Under the pieces are notes generated by a model. The model did not search any database, was not told where the DNA came from, and was given only the letters and a program-made list of their open reading frames with translations. A program made the translations under genes and the position numbers. From Vibrio ichthyoenteri ATCC 700023 (GTDB taxonomy: Bacteria; Pseudomonadota; Gammaproteobacteria; Enterobacterales; Vibrionaceae), in NCBI RefSeq assembly GCF_000222605.1, contig NZ_AFWF01000320.1, positions 1 through 55,818 on the forward strand: DNA of 55,818 nucleotides, read 5' to 3'. Positions 34,006 to 45,000 of this stretch are shown here, piece after piece (position 1 is the first letter of the stretch; the number at the start of each line of letters is the position of its first letter).

Positions 34006-35433
34006 TTAATATTGTCTAATTGCAGCAAACGCTTGTTGCAACTTCACTAAATCTTTCTTACCCGGGGCTGATTCAACACCAGAGTTAAGGTCTAATCCTA
34101 AGCAGCCTTGTTGGCTTGCTTGTTGAGCATTGTCAGCAGAAATACCACCGGCTAACATCACTTGCTCGCTGTCGCCAATTAATGACCAGTCAAACACTTG
34201 GCCAGTGCCACCACTTTGGTTACCGACTTTGGTATCAAGAAGGTGGCGATCAACATGGCGGCTAAGGCGAATCGCAGCTTGGTCGCTCACGCCATAGGCT
34301 TTCCATATCTTGATCTCAGCAGGCAGTTGAATGCGCAAGGCGTCGACATACTCTTGTGATTCGTTACCGTGTAACTGCACAGCGGTTAGGTGTAACTGAA
34401 CGGCTATTTCTGCCACTATTTCAGCCGGATGATTTTGAAATACGCCGACATACTTGAGTGGTGCGCCACTCATCACCAAGCGCGCTTGCTCTGGCGTGAC
34501 ATAGCGTTTTGAACCTTCAACGAAAATTAAGCCGCCATATACAGCGCCGGTTTGATAAGCTTTGGCTGCATCATCGCCGTGGGTCAGGCCACATACTTTG
34601 TTTTGCCCGAGTATCACTTTACGTACTGCCAGTTCGATATTCTCTTCTGCCATTAACGAGCTACCGATGAGGAAACCATCGGCATAGGCACTTAAATCGC
34701 GTACTTGCTGGTGGGTATAGATACCTGACTCTGAAATAATGGTCGCATCTAGTGCCAGCTTTCGCAGGGTCGGAGCAAGCTCCTTAGTACGATTCAAATC
34801 AGTGCTGAGATCGCGCAAATTGCGATTATTGATGCCGATGACTTTAGCGCCGAGCTTCACTGCACGTTGCAGTTCTTCGTCATTACTGACTTCAGTCAAA
34901 ATCCCCATCTTCAGTGAGTGGGCGACCTCCGCCAATTGTTGATACTCTTGATCATCCAGCACTGACAGCATTAATAAGATAGCGTCCGCCTGATAATGAC
35001 GCGCTAAATAGACTTGGTAGGTATCAATCATGAAGTCTTTACACAGCACCGGTTGACGTACTTGGCGACTGACCTGAGGAAGGAAATCAAAACTGCCTTG
35101 GAAGTACTTCTCATCCGTGAGAACTGAAATCGCATCCGCGTGATTATTGTAAATAGATGCAATGTAATCGAGGTCAAAATCATCACGAATCAGCCCTTTA
35201 GACGGAGACGCTTTTTTACACTCTAAAATGAATGCGCTGTTCTCACCGCTAAGAGCTTGGTAAAAATCACGCTCTGAGCGCTGCAGTTCTGACTGAAATT
35301 CTTCTAGCGGCTGCACCACTTTACGTGCCGCAACCCATTGAAATTTATCGCGAACAATTTTTGCCAACACTTCGGCCATTTGCGCCTCTTTGACAGAGAC
35401 ATGCTGTGATAAGTTGTCGGATACATGTGTCAT
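34006..35433 (-). CDS. trpCF: Bifunctional indole-3-glycerol phosphate synthase / phosphoribosylanthranilate isomerase
   Basis: A 475-residue fusion of two TIM barrels. Residues about 20-275 are TrpC ([38 protein letters not shown]) and about 280-475 are TrpF ([31 protein letters not shown]). It carries out two successive steps from phosphoribosylanthranilate to indole-3-glycerol phosphate. The N-terminus is about 20 residues longer than E. coli TrpC; AAAGGG before the ATG at 35433 supports that start. Fused trpC-F with separate trpG and trpD is the Vibrio arrangement. Confidence 0.97.
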   Translation of the reverse strand: MTHVSDNLSQHVSVKEAQMAEVLAKIVRDKFQWVAARKVVQPLEEFQSELQRSERDFYQALSGENSAFILECKKASPSKGLIRDDFDLDYIASIYNNHADAISVLTDEKYFQGSFDFLPQVSRQVRQPVLCKDFMIDTYQVYLARHYQADAILLMLSVLDDQEYQQLAEVAHSLKMGILTEVSNDEELQRAVKLGAKVIGINNRNLRDLSTDLNRTKELAPTLRKLALDATIISESGIYTHQQVRDLSAYADGFLIGSSLMAEENIELAVRKVILGQNKVCGLTHGDDAAKAYQTGAVYGGLIFVEGSKRYVTPEQARLVMSGAPLKYVGVFQNHPAEIVAEIAVQLHLTAVQLHGNESQEYVDALRIQLPAEIKIWKAYGVSDQAAIRLSRHVDRHLLDTKVGNQSGGTGQVFDWSLIGDSEQVMLAGGISADNAQQASQQGCLGLDLNSGVESAPGKKDLVKLQQAFAAIRQY

Positions 35434-35445
35434 GCTAAGCCCTTT

Positions 35446-36444
35446 TTAACCGCGCGCTGCCAGTTGTTCAACCAACTGGAACGCCTTACCTGAATTCATC
35501 GCTTCAATCGCTTGTAGCGTGTTAGCTTTTAAATCTTCATGGCCAAATAGACGCATCAACAATGCAACGTTGACGGCGACAGCGCCTAGCTGTGCTTCAG
35601 TGCCTTTGCCTGTGAGTATGTTGGTAATGATCGCTTTGTTTTCTTGTGGGTCGCCCCCTTTGATCGCATCCAATGGGAAGCGCTCCACGCCGAAGTCCTC
35701 AGGCGTTAAGGTGTATTGATGGATTTGACCATCTTTAATTTCAGCCACGGTAGTTTCACCATGAATGGCCACTTCATCTAAACCGCTGCCATGGACAACG
35801 GCAGCGCGTTTCATGCCCATTTTTAGCATGGTTTCAGCAATTGGAAGAACTAACTCTTCGCTATAAACCCCCATCAGTTCGATGTTTGGACGTGCTGGGT
35901 TAATTAGCGGGCCAAGGATATTGAAGATGGTGCGGGTTTTCATGGTTTGACGCACGGGCATCGCATGGCGCACGCCACCGTGATATTGCGGAGCAAACAA
36001 AAACGCGACGCCAAGTTCATCCACGGCATCTCGGGTATCTTGAGCACTCATCGCAAGATCAATACCGAAGGAATCAAGTAGATCGGATGATCCTGATTTG
36101 CTGGAGACACTGCGATTACCATGCTTCGCCACTTTCAGACCACACGCTGCAGCAACAAAAGCGGCGGTGGTTGAGATGTTAATGGTGTTATGGCCATCGC
36201 CGCCAGTACCGACGATGTCGGCAAAATCGTAGTCCGGGCGAGGGAAGGGATTCGCATTGGCTAGTAAGGCTTTAGCTGCACCTGCGATTTCCGCAGGTGT
36301 TTCGCCTTTAATTTTTAAGGCAGTCAACGCTGAAGCCATTAAAATTGGGTCGAGTTCGCCACGAATAATGATATCGAATAGCTGCTGACTTTCTTGTTCC
36401 GTCAGCGCTTGTTGGTCATATAGCTTATTAATAATCTGTTCCAT
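35446..36444 (-). CDS. trpD: Anthranilate phosphoribosyltransferase
   Basis: A 332-residue protein that transfers phosphoribose from PRPP to anthranilate. GTGGDGHNTINIS is the PRPP pyrophosphate loop, KHGNRSVSSKSGSSDLL the anthranilate-binding region, and FNILGPLINPA a family signature. AGGA precedes the ATG at 36444. Unlike in E. coli it is not fused to TrpG. It starts 11 bp after the trpG stop. Confidence 0.97.
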   Translation of the reverse strand: MEQIINKLYDQQALTEQESQQLFDIIIRGELDPILMASALTALKIKGETPAEIAGAAKALLANANPFPRPDYDFADIVGTGGDGHNTINISTTAAFVAAACGLKVAKHGNRSVSSKSGSSDLLDSFGIDLAMSAQDTRDAVDELGVAFLFAPQYHGGVRHAMPVRQTMKTRTIFNILGPLINPARPNIELMGVYSEELVLPIAETMLKMGMKRAAVVHGSGLDEVAIHGETTVAEIKDGQIHQYTLTPEDFGVERFPLDAIKGGDPQENKAIITNILTGKGTEAQLGAVAVNVALLMRLFGHEDLKANTLQAIEAMNSGKAFQLVEQLAARG

Positions 36445-36455
36445 GATTATATTCC

Positions 36456-37046
36456 TTATCCGTTGTTTCGCTCTAACGCCCATTCGATGGCATTAGCGAG
36501 TAATGTCGCGCCGTAGGTGGTCATGATAGATTCTGGGTGAAATTGAAAACCACACACCTTGTCTTGTTCTTGAACCACTGACATCACCAAATTATCCACT
36601 TCCGCCGTCACCGTCAGCTCTGCTGAAACATGGGTGGCGACCAAGGAGTGGTAACGCGCAATGGCAAGCGGTGACGGTAGATTGGCATAAATAGGATGAT
36701 TTTGGTGCGCCATCATAGAGACTTTGCCATGCACGATATCGCCTGCGCCAGCAACCTTACCGCCATAAGCTTCAACAATCGCTTGATGACCCAGACAAAT
36801 GCCGATCATTGGCACCTTACCTTTTAGACGCAAGATCAGCTCTGGCATACAACCCGCTTGTGACGGTTCGCCGGGGCCCGGCGAGAGCAAAACGACCGGG
36901 TTATCGAGTTGGTTGATTGCGTGCTCTATCGTGGTGGCCGCAATGTGATTACGATAAATGGTGACCTGATGTCCCATTGAACGAAATTGATCAACTAAGT
37001 TGTAGGTAAATGAATCGAAGTTATCGATAAATACGATATTTGCCAT
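36456..37046 (-). CDS. trpG: Anthranilate synthase component II (glutamine amidotransferase)
   Basis: A 196-residue class I amidotransferase supplying ammonia to TrpE. The catalytic nucleophile is Cys84 in GICLGHQAI, with His and Glu in FQFHPESIMT; the SPGPGEP oxyanion loop is present. GGAG upstream supports the ATG at 37046; the longer open frame runs into trpE. It begins 16 bp after the trpE stop. Confidence 0.96.
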   Translation of the reverse strand: MANIVFIDNFDSFTYNLVDQFRSMGHQVTIYRNHIAATTIEHAINQLDNPVVLLSPGPGEPSQAGCMPELILRLKGKVPMIGICLGHQAIVEAYGGKVAGAGDIVHGKVSMMAHQNHPIYANLPSPLAIARYHSLVATHVSAELTVTAEVDNLVMSVVQEQDKVCGFQFHPESIMTTYGATLLANAIEWALERNNG

Positions 37047-37062
37047 GATAATTTCTGCTCCC

Positions 37063-38643
37063 TTAACTACAGCGTTGAGATGCAAGCTGATGAGCGGCTT
37101 GAATAGCTGAGATCACCGCTTGTGCTTTACCGCGAGTTTCATCTGCCTCGGCTTGTGGCTCGGAATCAAACACCACCCCAGCGCCGGCTTGAACTTGTGC
37201 AATACCATTTTCAACATACGCAGAGCGGATTACGATACAAGTATCTAGCGTACCTTCGCCAGTGAGGTAGCCCACGGCGCCGCCGTAGCTGCCACGTCTT
37301 GCTTGCTCAACATCGCGAATCAGCTGCATTGCGCGAATCTTTGGTGCGCCGGTTAACGTGCCCATATTCATGCATGCTTGGTACGCATGTAATGCATCAA
37401 GATCGTCACGTAATTGACCAACCACGCGTGATACCAGGTGCATCACATGGCTGTAACGATCGACCTTGAGCAGGTCTGCTACATGGCGAGTGCCGGCTTG
37501 TGCAATACGCGCAACATCGTTACGCGCCAAGTCGACCAACATCATATGTTCAGCATTCTCTTTGCCGTCAGTGCGCAGTTCTAATTCAATACGGCTATCA
37601 AGGTCGAAATCAATCTCGCCATTGGCACGCTTGCCACGGCGACGTGTGCCAGCAATCGGATAGATTTCTACTTGGTTAGTGTCGGTTTCATATTTCAATG
37701 CGCTTTCTGGAGAGGCGCCGAAAAGCGTAAATAGCTCATCTTGCATGTAGAACATGTAAGGGCTTGGATTACTCAATTTCAGTTCTTTATAAGCCGCTAA
37801 TGGTGAAGGGCAAGGTAGAGTGAAACGACGTGAAGGAACGACTTGGAACACATCTCCTTTGATGACGTATTGCTTCAAGTCACGCACCGTTTGGCAAAAA
37901 TCTTGATCTGAAACGCTAGGAGTTACCGTCACATTGTCGAGCTGGGTTGCCATTGGCAGAGTTTTCGGGTCGCCACATGCGTAAGCAATTTCAACTAAAC
38001 GCTTTTCGATGGTTGCCGCGCTGCTAGAGGAATCAAAACGAGTCGCTTGCAGTAAGCAGCTTTGTGTTTGGTGATCGACAATTAAGAGTGTTTCAGCAAC
38101 GTAGAAAACGTAATCAGGGCATTGATTGGTTGCTTGGGCATCACCGAGTGGTTCAAAGTTGGCCACTAAGTCATAGGCAAACAAACCGCCTAAAAACAGA
38201 GCATATTTATCGTGATTAGCGAGATAAAAGCTATGCTGAATTAAGCGCAATGCGTCAAATGATGAGGCTTCGCGCAAGCGAGAATCTTCATCTAATTGAT
38301 TGCTTGGCTCAGAATAAGTAATGGTTAAGCAATTTTCGAGTAGCTCAAACTCAATACTCTTATCGATGTTTTTTACGATATGACGAAGGAGTGCTTGGCC
38401 GTTATCGGTGAGTGCCGTCATTGTGACTTGATGGCCGTAACAAACAATGCGCACCGCAGAGTCTACAATCAGTAGGCTTTTGAGATTCTGCTTAGAATCA
38501 ATTTCTGCCGACTCCAACAATAGGCTATCGGTCTTGTTTTCGCACAAGGTATGAAACAGGCGTGTTGGATCTTGAGCATACGGCACTTGAGTATGAATCA
38601 CATCAACACTAGCCAGTGCGTTTATTGTAATGGCCTTGTTCAC
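37063..38643 (-). CDS. trpE: Anthranilate synthase component I
   Basis: A 526-residue enzyme converting chorismate plus ammonia to anthranilate and pyruvate. The N-terminal LLLESAEIDSKQNLKSLL is the tryptophan feedback-binding element. The C-terminal catalytic half carries DVFQVVPSRRF, PYMFYMQ, IAGTRRRG, MLVDLARND, HLVSRV and GAPKIRAM with the metal and chorismate ligands. It is the first structural gene after the attenuator. Confidence 0.98.
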   Translation of the reverse strand: MNKAITINALASVDVIHTQVPYAQDPTRLFHTLCENKTDSLLLESAEIDSKQNLKSLLIVDSAVRIVCYGHQVTMTALTDNGQALLRHIVKNIDKSIEFELLENCLTITYSEPSNQLDEDSRLREASSFDALRLIQHSFYLANHDKYALFLGGLFAYDLVANFEPLGDAQATNQCPDYVFYVAETLLIVDHQTQSCLLQATRFDSSSSAATIEKRLVEIAYACGDPKTLPMATQLDNVTVTPSVSDQDFCQTVRDLKQYVIKGDVFQVVPSRRFTLPCPSPLAAYKELKLSNPSPYMFYMQDELFTLFGASPESALKYETDTNQVEIYPIAGTRRRGKRANGEIDFDLDSRIELELRTDGKENAEHMMLVDLARNDVARIAQAGTRHVADLLKVDRYSHVMHLVSRVVGQLRDDLDALHAYQACMNMGTLTGAPKIRAMQLIRDVEQARRGSYGGAVGYLTGEGTLDTCIVIRSAYVENGIAQVQAGAGVVFDSEPQAEADETRGKAQAVISAIQAAHQLASQRCS

Positions 38644-38764
38644 AAGACCTCCTTTTGATTGTCTATATCCTTCCTGCCGTACAGTCTCGCATAAAGCAAA
38701 CGTTCTCCCAAACTGCGATGACAGTTATTTGTTCATTCTTTAAACAGTTGGGTGTGAGCTGCAC

Positions 38765-38800
38765 AACAAAACAAAAAGCCCGCTAACTAAGCGGGCTTTA
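38765..38800 (-). terminator. trp attenuator terminator
   Basis: On the minus strand AAGCCCGC pairs with GCGGGCTT around a seven-base loop, followed by TTTTTG. It lies 32 bases past the leader stop codon and 120 bases before trpE. A segment GTGGGCT spanning the last Trp codons of the leader can pair with AGCCCGC of the left arm and could act as antiterminator when the ribosome stalls earlier. That pairing is by eye, with one wobble. Confidence 0.93.
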
Positions 38801-38831
38801 CGAGTGACTTCTTTTTAAATCTGTCGATAAA

Positions 38832-38957
38832 TTAGAAATACACGCTAGCCCACCAAGAACTATTCCAAGTGCGCCACCAAGATAACTCCGCCTGCTCACG
38901 CTTAGGTGAGTGCAAAGTCACTTTTGTTTTCTGCTTTTGGTTAAATTCTTGTAACAT
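38832..38957 (-). CDS. trpL: trp operon leader peptide
   Basis: A 41-residue leader peptide. It starts at ATG 38957 with MLQEFNQKQKT and has five Trp codons near the end, in WWRTW and WW, then ASVYF and TAA. This is the Vibrio type of trpL, longer and with more Trp codons than the 14-residue E. coli leader. Ribosome stalling at these codons when charged tRNA-Trp is scarce prevents the downstream terminator. Confidence 0.95.
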   Translation of the reverse strand: MLQEFNQKQKTKVTLHSPKREQAELSWWRTWNSSWWASVYF

Positions 38958-38989
38958 AGCCTGTCTTCACATTCTCGCCTGTAATTGTG

Positions 38990-39022
38990 TACTAGTTAAC
39001 TAGTATTTTAACCTGGTGTCAA
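38990..39022 (-). promoter_or_regulatory. trp promoter and TrpR operator
   Basis: On the minus strand the -35 TTGACA (39022-39017) is separated by 17 bp from the -10 TTAACT (38999-38994). The perfect 16-bp palindrome TACTAGTTAACTAGTA (38990-39005) overlaps the -10 and contains the same 14-bp core as the E. coli TrpR operator. Repression by tryptophan-loaded TrpR is therefore expected. Confidence 0.95.
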
Positions 39023-39103
39023 CCTTTCGACCTACACTAATCAATATCTTTTTATTGAGTTGCGCCGAATAGCGGTTAACGAACCCAGTCACCGCAGACG
39101 TTA

Positions 39104-39120
39104 CCCTCTCGTAAAGAGGG
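39104..39120 (+). promoter_or_regulatory. Hairpin in the leader of rnm
   Basis: CCCTCT-CGTAA-AGAGGG forms a stable stem-loop about 80 bases before the rnm start, in the divergent region shared with trpL. There is no T-run, so it is not a terminator; possibly an mRNA 5' structure. Confidence 0.35.
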
Positions 39121-39199
39121 CTTCATCCTCTGCATAAATTGTGGTGGTTAAGGGTATGCAGCCGAGAATGAATAAAATAATTGGTACAAGAAAACAGAT

Positions 39200-40057
39200 A
39201 TGAAAATAGACCTACACAGCCATACAACGGCCTCGGATGGAAGATTCAGCCCGCAAGACTTAGTTGATCGCGCAGTGGGTTTTGATGTGAAAGTATTGGC
39301 GATTACTGATCACGATACAGTGAATGGTTTGGCGCCAGCTAAGCAATATGTCGCTGAAAACAATATTGATCTGCACATCATCAACGGTATCGAGATTTCG
39401 ACGGTATGGGAAAACAAAGACATTCATATCGTCGGACTTAACCTTGATCCAGACCATCCTCAATTGCAAAGCCTGATTAGCGAGCAAAAACAACGCCGAG
39501 AAGTTCGCGCGGAACTCATGGCTGCTCGCTTAGAAAAAGCGACCCGTGAAGGCGTGTTAGCGGAAGTCAGAGAGATCGCTGATGGCGCGCCCTTGACCCG
39601 CGCACATTTTGCGGCATGGCTGGTTGCCAATGGCTATGCTAAGACAATGCAGCAAGTATTTAAAAAGTACTTAACGCGCAATAATCCCGGTTATGTGCCA
39701 CCAAATTGGTGCTCAATGGCAGAAGCGGTAACGGCTATTCATGCCGCGGGTGGTAAGGCAGTACTTGCTCATCCTGCACGTTATGGTTTGACGGCGAAGT
39801 GGATTAAGCGTCTACTAGCAGCGTTTGTGGAAGCGAATGGTGATGCAATGGAAGTTGCTCAGCCACAGCAAGCGCAACAAGAAAGACGCAACTTGGCGGA
39901 TTATGCGATACAATACAACCTATTAGCCTCCCAAGGCAGCGACTTTCACTATCCATCACCATGGATGGAGTTGGGACGTAACCTCTGGTTGCCATCCGGC
40001 GTAGAACCAGTTTGGAAAGATTGGGGTATCGAGCCTTCATATTACGGTACGCCATAG
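39200..40057 (+). CDS. rnm: RNase AM, PHP-domain 5'-3' exoribonuclease
   Basis: A 285-residue PHP-domain protein (YciV/TrpH/RNase AM). Metal ligands are visible in [34 protein letters not shown] and QGSDFHYP. RNase AM matures the 5' ends of rRNAs and other RNAs in E. coli. Its location divergent from trp with yciO and rluB following matches E. coli. The ribosome binding site is weak. It is followed at 21 bp by yciO, probably in one transcript. Confidence 0.93.
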   Translation: MKIDLHSHTTASDGRFSPQDLVDRAVGFDVKVLAITDHDTVNGLAPAKQYVAENNIDLHIINGIEISTVWENKDIHIVGLNLDPDHPQLQSLISEQKQRREVRAELMAARLEKATREGVLAEVREIADGAPLTRAHFAAWLVANGYAKTMQQVFKKYLTRNNPGYVPPNWCSMAEAVTAIHAAGGKAVLAHPARYGLTAKWIKRLLAAFVEANGDAMEVAQPQQAQQERRNLADYAIQYNLLASQGSDFHYPSPWMELGRNLWLPSGVEPVWKDWGIEPSYYGTP

Positions 40058-40078
40058 ATCGATTAATGAGGAATTACC

Positions 40079-40699
40079 ATGAGCCAGTTTTTTTACGTGC
40101 ATCCTGAAAACCCACAGGCTCGCTTGATCAGTCAAGCGGTAGCAATCATTCGTAACGGTGGGGTTGTGGTTTACCCAACAGACTCCGGTTACGCTCTTGG
40201 CTGCCAGCTCGAGAACAAGCAAGCGTTAGAGCGCATTTGTCAAATTCGTCGTCTAAATGATAAGCACAATTTCACGTTGTTATGCCGTGATTTATCTGAG
40301 ATTGCACTGTATGCACGGGTTGATAACGTTGCATTTCGCTTGTTAAAAAACAACACGCCGGGGCCTTACACCTTTATCTTTAAAGGAACCAAAGAAGTGC
40401 CGCGTCGTCTAATGAATGCTAAGCGTAAAACCATTGGTATTCGCGTGCCGGATAACCGTATTGCGCTAGACTTATTAGAAGCCCTTGGTGAGCCAATGAT
40501 GTCAACATCACTGATTTTGCCGGGCAATGAAGTAACGGAATCAGATCCAGAAGATATCCGCGATAAACTTGAGCACGCAGTTGATGTCATTCTTAACGGT
40601 GGCTATTTAGGTGAGCAGCCGACAACAGTGATTGATTTTAGTGAAGGTGAAGCGGAGTTGGTACGTTTAGGTGCTGGTGATCCAGCGCCATTTGAATAA
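40079..40699 (+). CDS. yciO: YciO, Sua5/YrdC/YciO-family protein
   Basis: A 206-residue protein of the same length and context as E. coli YciO. It has the YrdC fold with the KxR-like RRLNDKHNFTLLC region, PTDSGYALGC, GPYTFIFKGT and GIRVPDN. YciO is the paralogue of TsaC, which makes threonylcarbamoyl-AMP for tRNA t6A; YciO's activity in that pathway is weaker or still debated. GAGGAA precedes the ATG. Confidence 0.92.
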   Translation: MSQFFYVHPENPQARLISQAVAIIRNGGVVVYPTDSGYALGCQLENKQALERICQIRRLNDKHNFTLLCRDLSEIALYARVDNVAFRLLKNNTPGPYTFIFKGTKEVPRRLMNAKRKTIGIRVPDNRIALDLLEALGEPMMSTSLILPGNEVTESDPEDIRDKLEHAVDVILNGGYLGEQPTTVIDFSEGEAELVRLGAGDPAPFE

Positions 40700-40760
40700 C
40701 ACACATTAGGCGTGGTGAGATCACAAAATTAGCTGTCCTCACCAGCAATATTTGATATAT

Positions 40761-40811
40761 TATGCGACCGCGAATTTAGGTCGCATATTTCATTCGACGT
40801 CTGCGAAGACG
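40761..40811 (+). promoter_or_regulatory. Two hairpins in the rluB leader
   Basis: TATGCGACC pairs perfectly with GGTCGCATA (40761-40787), followed by a second stem CGTCT-GCGA-AGACG (40798-40811) with a GNRA tetraloop, 16 bases before the rluB ATG. The first hairpin is followed by TTTC and may weakly end the yciO transcript; a TATATT box near 40756 would start transcription inside it. The second sits close to the ribosome binding site and could modulate translation. Confidence 0.5.
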
Positions 40812-40827
40812 ACACATAGGTAGTTAG

Positions 40828-41796
40828 ATGAACGAAAAACTTCAGAAAGTATTGGCTCGAGCGGGTCATGGCTCTCGACGTGAATTAGAAACGTTGATTA
40901 AAGCAGGACGCGTGAGTGTGAACGGCATGGTGGCAAAACTAGGTGAACGCCTAGAAGATGAAACCGCGATCGTTCGTATTGATGGACACACAGTGTCTGT
41001 TAAAGCAGATGAAGAAGTGGTCTGTCGTGTATTGGCTTACTACAAGCCTGAAGGTGAGTTGTGTACTCGTCACGATCCAGAAGGTCGTCGTACAGTATTT
41101 GACCGTCTACCTAAAATCCGTGGGTCTCGTTGGATTTCTGTTGGTCGTCTAGATGCTAACACCTCTGGCCTACTACTGTTTACTACCGATGGTGAATTGG
41201 CTAACCGCCTAATGCACCCAAGCCGCCAAGTAGAACGTGAGTACTTAGTACGCGTGTTTGGTGAAGTAAACGAACAGAAAGTGAAAAACCTAGTACGTGG
41301 TGTTCAACTTGAAGACGGCATGGCTCGTTTTGAAGACATCGTGTACGCGGGTGGTGAAGGTATGAACCACACCTTCTACGTTGCGATTAACGAAGGTCGT
41401 AACCGTGAAGTTCGTCGTTTGTGGGAATCACAAGAGACAACAGTAAGCCGTCTTAAGCGTGTTCGTTACGGTGACATCTACCTTGATAAGAAACTGCCTC
41501 GTGGCGGTTGGATGGAACTGCAACTGAAAGACGTGAACTACTTACGTGAATTGGTTGAATTGAAGCCAGAGCGTGAAACTATGCTTGATGAAAGCAAAGA
41601 CTCAACATCACGCAGTCGTGAACGTTCTCGTAGCCAAAAAATTCGTCGCGCAGTTAAGCGTCACGAAGAGCGTGTAAGCGCACCAAAAGGCCGCAGCAAC
41701 AACCCAAGCCGCCGTAAGCCGAAAAAAGCGGCAGGTGAGCAAGGTGCTCGCGCAAAAACTCAGGTCAGCCGACCAAGTCGCCCAGCGAAAAAATAA
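40828..41796 (+). CDS. rluB: 23S rRNA pseudouridine(2605) synthase RluB
   Basis: A 322-residue enzyme that makes pseudouridine 2605 in 23S rRNA. An S4 RNA-binding domain (about 1-60) precedes the synthase domain with catalytic Asp109 in [13 protein letters not shown]. The tail from about residue 245 is very basic (Arg/Lys/Ser-rich) and about 30 residues longer than in E. coli, and probably disordered and rRNA-binding. AGGTAG precedes the ATG. Confidence 0.95.
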   Translation: MNEKLQKVLARAGHGSRRELETLIKAGRVSVNGMVAKLGERLEDETAIVRIDGHTVSVKADEEVVCRVLAYYKPEGELCTRHDPEGRRTVFDRLPKIRGSRWISVGRLDANTSGLLLFTTDGELANRLMHPSRQVEREYLVRVFGEVNEQKVKNLVRGVQLEDGMARFEDIVYAGGEGMNHTFYVAINEGRNREVRRLWESQETTVSRLKRVRYGDIYLDKKLPRGGWMELQLKDVNYLRELVELKPERETMLDESKDSTSRSRERSRSQKIRRAVKRHEERVSAPKGRSNNPSRRKPKKAAGEQGARAKTQVSRPSRPAKK

Positions 41797-41801
41797 ATAA
41801 T

Positions 41802-41828
41802 AAAAAGCAGCCTACGGGCTGCTTTTTT
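41802..41828 (+). terminator. Terminator of rluB
   Basis: AGCAGCC pairs with GGCTGCT around a TACG tetraloop, with AAAAA before and TTTTTT after. It begins 5 bases after the rluB stop. Confidence 0.92.
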
Positions 41829-42010
41829 GTTGCTGATTTTCAGCGATTTGAGGGCTTTTAAAAAAACGCAAATTTAATGCTAAAGTTTAGCGGGAATGGA
41901 TAGAAACAAATTTGACCCCGCAAACTGGAAAACTAATCAGGCCAATAACTTGCCGAATGTTGAAGGCTATTCTACGTTAATTCTATCGTAGTATATGCAA
42001 GGACATGCAA

Positions 42011-45000
42011 ATGATAAAGTTTAGGTTATGTTTGGTGAGGCAATTGTTGCCCAAATCTATAAGTCAATTGTGTGCCATTGCTTTACTCTCTTTTCTCACC
42101 ACCTTTTCATTTTTTGCTGCCGCAAATTTAGATGGCTTTCCTCCCTCTTTGCAGGGGCAATTAACCGAAGCTCAAGCCAAAAACATTGCTGTGGAACTCA
42201 AATATCTCGATGAAGTGTTGACGTCATCGGTGTTGAGTTACGCTTTTTCTGGTGATGAAAAATGGCTCGATCGCTATTTAGATAACGAACCACGTTTAAA
42301 CGAATTGATTAATGCCCTATTGGCAAGTCAATCCCCCCCTGATCTGATGTTGGTTGAGCGTATGGAAAGCGCTCATTTTGAGTTGGCGGTACTCGACATG
42401 CAGGCGATCGATCTAGTCAAGCTGGATCAACGCCGCGAGGCGATGGATTTGATCAATCAGGAGCAATATCACCGTTATAAAAATCAATACATGGAGTCGC
42501 TAGTCAAACTTGCTGAGCGGATTGAACAGCGAGCGGCTGACACTAGGGCGGCAAGCAAAGTCTCTTTAAGTGATAACGAGCGCCAATGGGTCAATGATAG
42601 TGTGGTTCGAGTTGGGGTGGAATCCTGGCCACCAATGCTTTACCAAGATGACAACGGAAACCTAGCGGGACTCTCTGGGGAAATCGTTAATCAGATTGTG
42701 GAGAAAACGGGTCTAAAAATTGAACTTGTAGAGGGGGAGTGGAGCGAGTTATTAGCGCAATTCAAACAAGGTGACATTGACCTGCTGCCACATGCTTATA
42801 AAAATGATCAACGTTTGCAATATGGCCAATTTACAACCCCCTATTTTTTGGTTCGCGAGCTCTTTTTCGTTAAGGATCAAGATGAGCAGTTTCGCGTTGC
42901 GTCTGATTTAGCTAATGCAACGGTTGCCATCTCGGCGGGCTATACCACGATTGATAAAGTTAAAAATCTCTATCCTAAGATCCAAGTGTTGCAAACCTCG
43001 GGTATTGATGAGGCGATCCGTGCGGTGTTAGATGGTCGCGCGGATGCAGTTTTGGACGCTGAAACAGTGATTCAAAATTGGTTAGTACAGAACCAAGTTT
43101 CCGGACTGCATTCCATCAATGAAGATGTGGTCACGCCTTCGTCATTGCATTTATGGTCCAACAATCAGACACCACTGTTGGGCTCCGTGCTGCAAAAAGG
43201 CTTAGATGCATTACAACTACGCGATCTGATGTTGACCAAGAATGATTGGAATCAGCAACAGCAGTTATCTGCGTTTAGCGATACCAGTTCCTTCAATATC
43301 AACAAATCCTTACAGTACGTTATCGTTGCCGTTGTCGTATTACTGTTATTGCTCATGGTGATGATTTCAAGGGTATTTAAGGCCAGTGATAAAGAGTTAG
43401 CACAAAAATTCAGTAGCACCGGTTTTAAACGATCTATTATCGTGGTTCAAATTGGTTTGTGTGTCGCCTTGATCGCCACGGCATTGAATGTCACTCGCTA
43501 TGCAGAACGACAAAGTATAGAAATTATTAACGATAGTCTCTCAACATTGCTGGCTTCTGCCCATAAACGTATTGTTGGTTGGGTTGGGATAGAGCTAGAA
43601 AGCCTGAGTCAACTTGGACACAATCCGCAACTCGTCGCGATGACAGAAGAGTTACTCAAGGTGTCTCCGACACCACAAGCATTGAAAAATTCACCGCTGC
43701 AACAGCAAATCAGGCAATTTATCGAAGGGCGAACGGGAATATCAGGCTCGTTCGGTTTCTTTATCATCTCGCCTGACATGATCAGCCTTTCCTCCCGTCG
43801 TGATACTAATATTGGCACGACCAATCTTATCCAGCTCAAGCGTCCTGATTTGATGCAGCAAGTGATGGATGGCAAGGGCGTTTTTGTTCCGCCAATTAAA
43901 TCTGATGTCACGCTTAATGCGGGAAACAACGAGCGTAATCCACCAACCATGTTTTTTGCTGTGCCGATTGTCGATTCATCGGGTGAGGTCATTGCCGTAT
44001 TGACCAAACGTATCGATTTTGAAGGCGTCTTCTCCTCAGTATTGTCCGCTGGGTTTATTGGTCAAACGGGTGAAACGTACGCGCTAGATCGCTCCGGGTT
44101 ACTGCTATCCAATGTACGCTTTGAAGAACAACTGAAACAAATTGGTTTATTAGGAGCGGATCAGCGTTCATCACTTAATTTGCGTATAGCCAATCCGGGT
44201 TTCGATATATCACAGCGTCAAGTAGAGCCTGATGCCCGTTGGCCGTTGACTTACATGGCGAACAAAATTAGTGAGCGGCAGTCGGGGCGTAATCTCAGTG
44301 GTTATAGTGATTATCGCGGTGTCTCAGTTGTCGGAAGTTGGGTATGGGATGAAACGCTCAACTTAGGGATTGCTGCGGAAATGGACAGTGGCGAAGCGTT
44401 TGCATTGCTGCGTACCTTTAAGATGACCGTGTGGTCAATATTGGCTGTTGCCTTGATTTTGATGATGGGTACGAGTTTGTTTACTCTGCGCCTAGGTACG
44501 CGAGCGACTCGCGCATTGGCACGCTCTCAAGCGGAACTTGAAACACAAGTTGCCGAACGAACTTCCGAGCTGAAAATTAATGCTGAGCGTACCCGTACCA
44601 TTATAGACAATGCGTCTGATGGCATTATTGTGGTGAACAGCCACGGTACATTAGTCGAATTTAGTCCAGCAGCCGAAACCATTTTTGGTTATCAAGCGAA
44701 AGAAGTGTTGATAGAGGCAACGCAAATTGAAACCTTAATGTCGCAACCATACCATCAAGTTTATCTTGAGCACTTAAGCGAAGAGGATGCCGACAGTAAC
44801 CTGGTGATGGAGTTTACCGGTTATCGAAAAAATGGAGAGCAAATCGATCTCGAAATTGCCATTAGCGAAGCCACGCTTGCGGGTGAACAATTATTTACTG
44901 GGATTGTACGTGATGCCACAGAACGTAAAGAGGCAGAACGAGAACTGATGCTCGCCAAGCAAAAAGCGGAGGAAGCTACGCAAGCGAAGAGCGATTTTCT

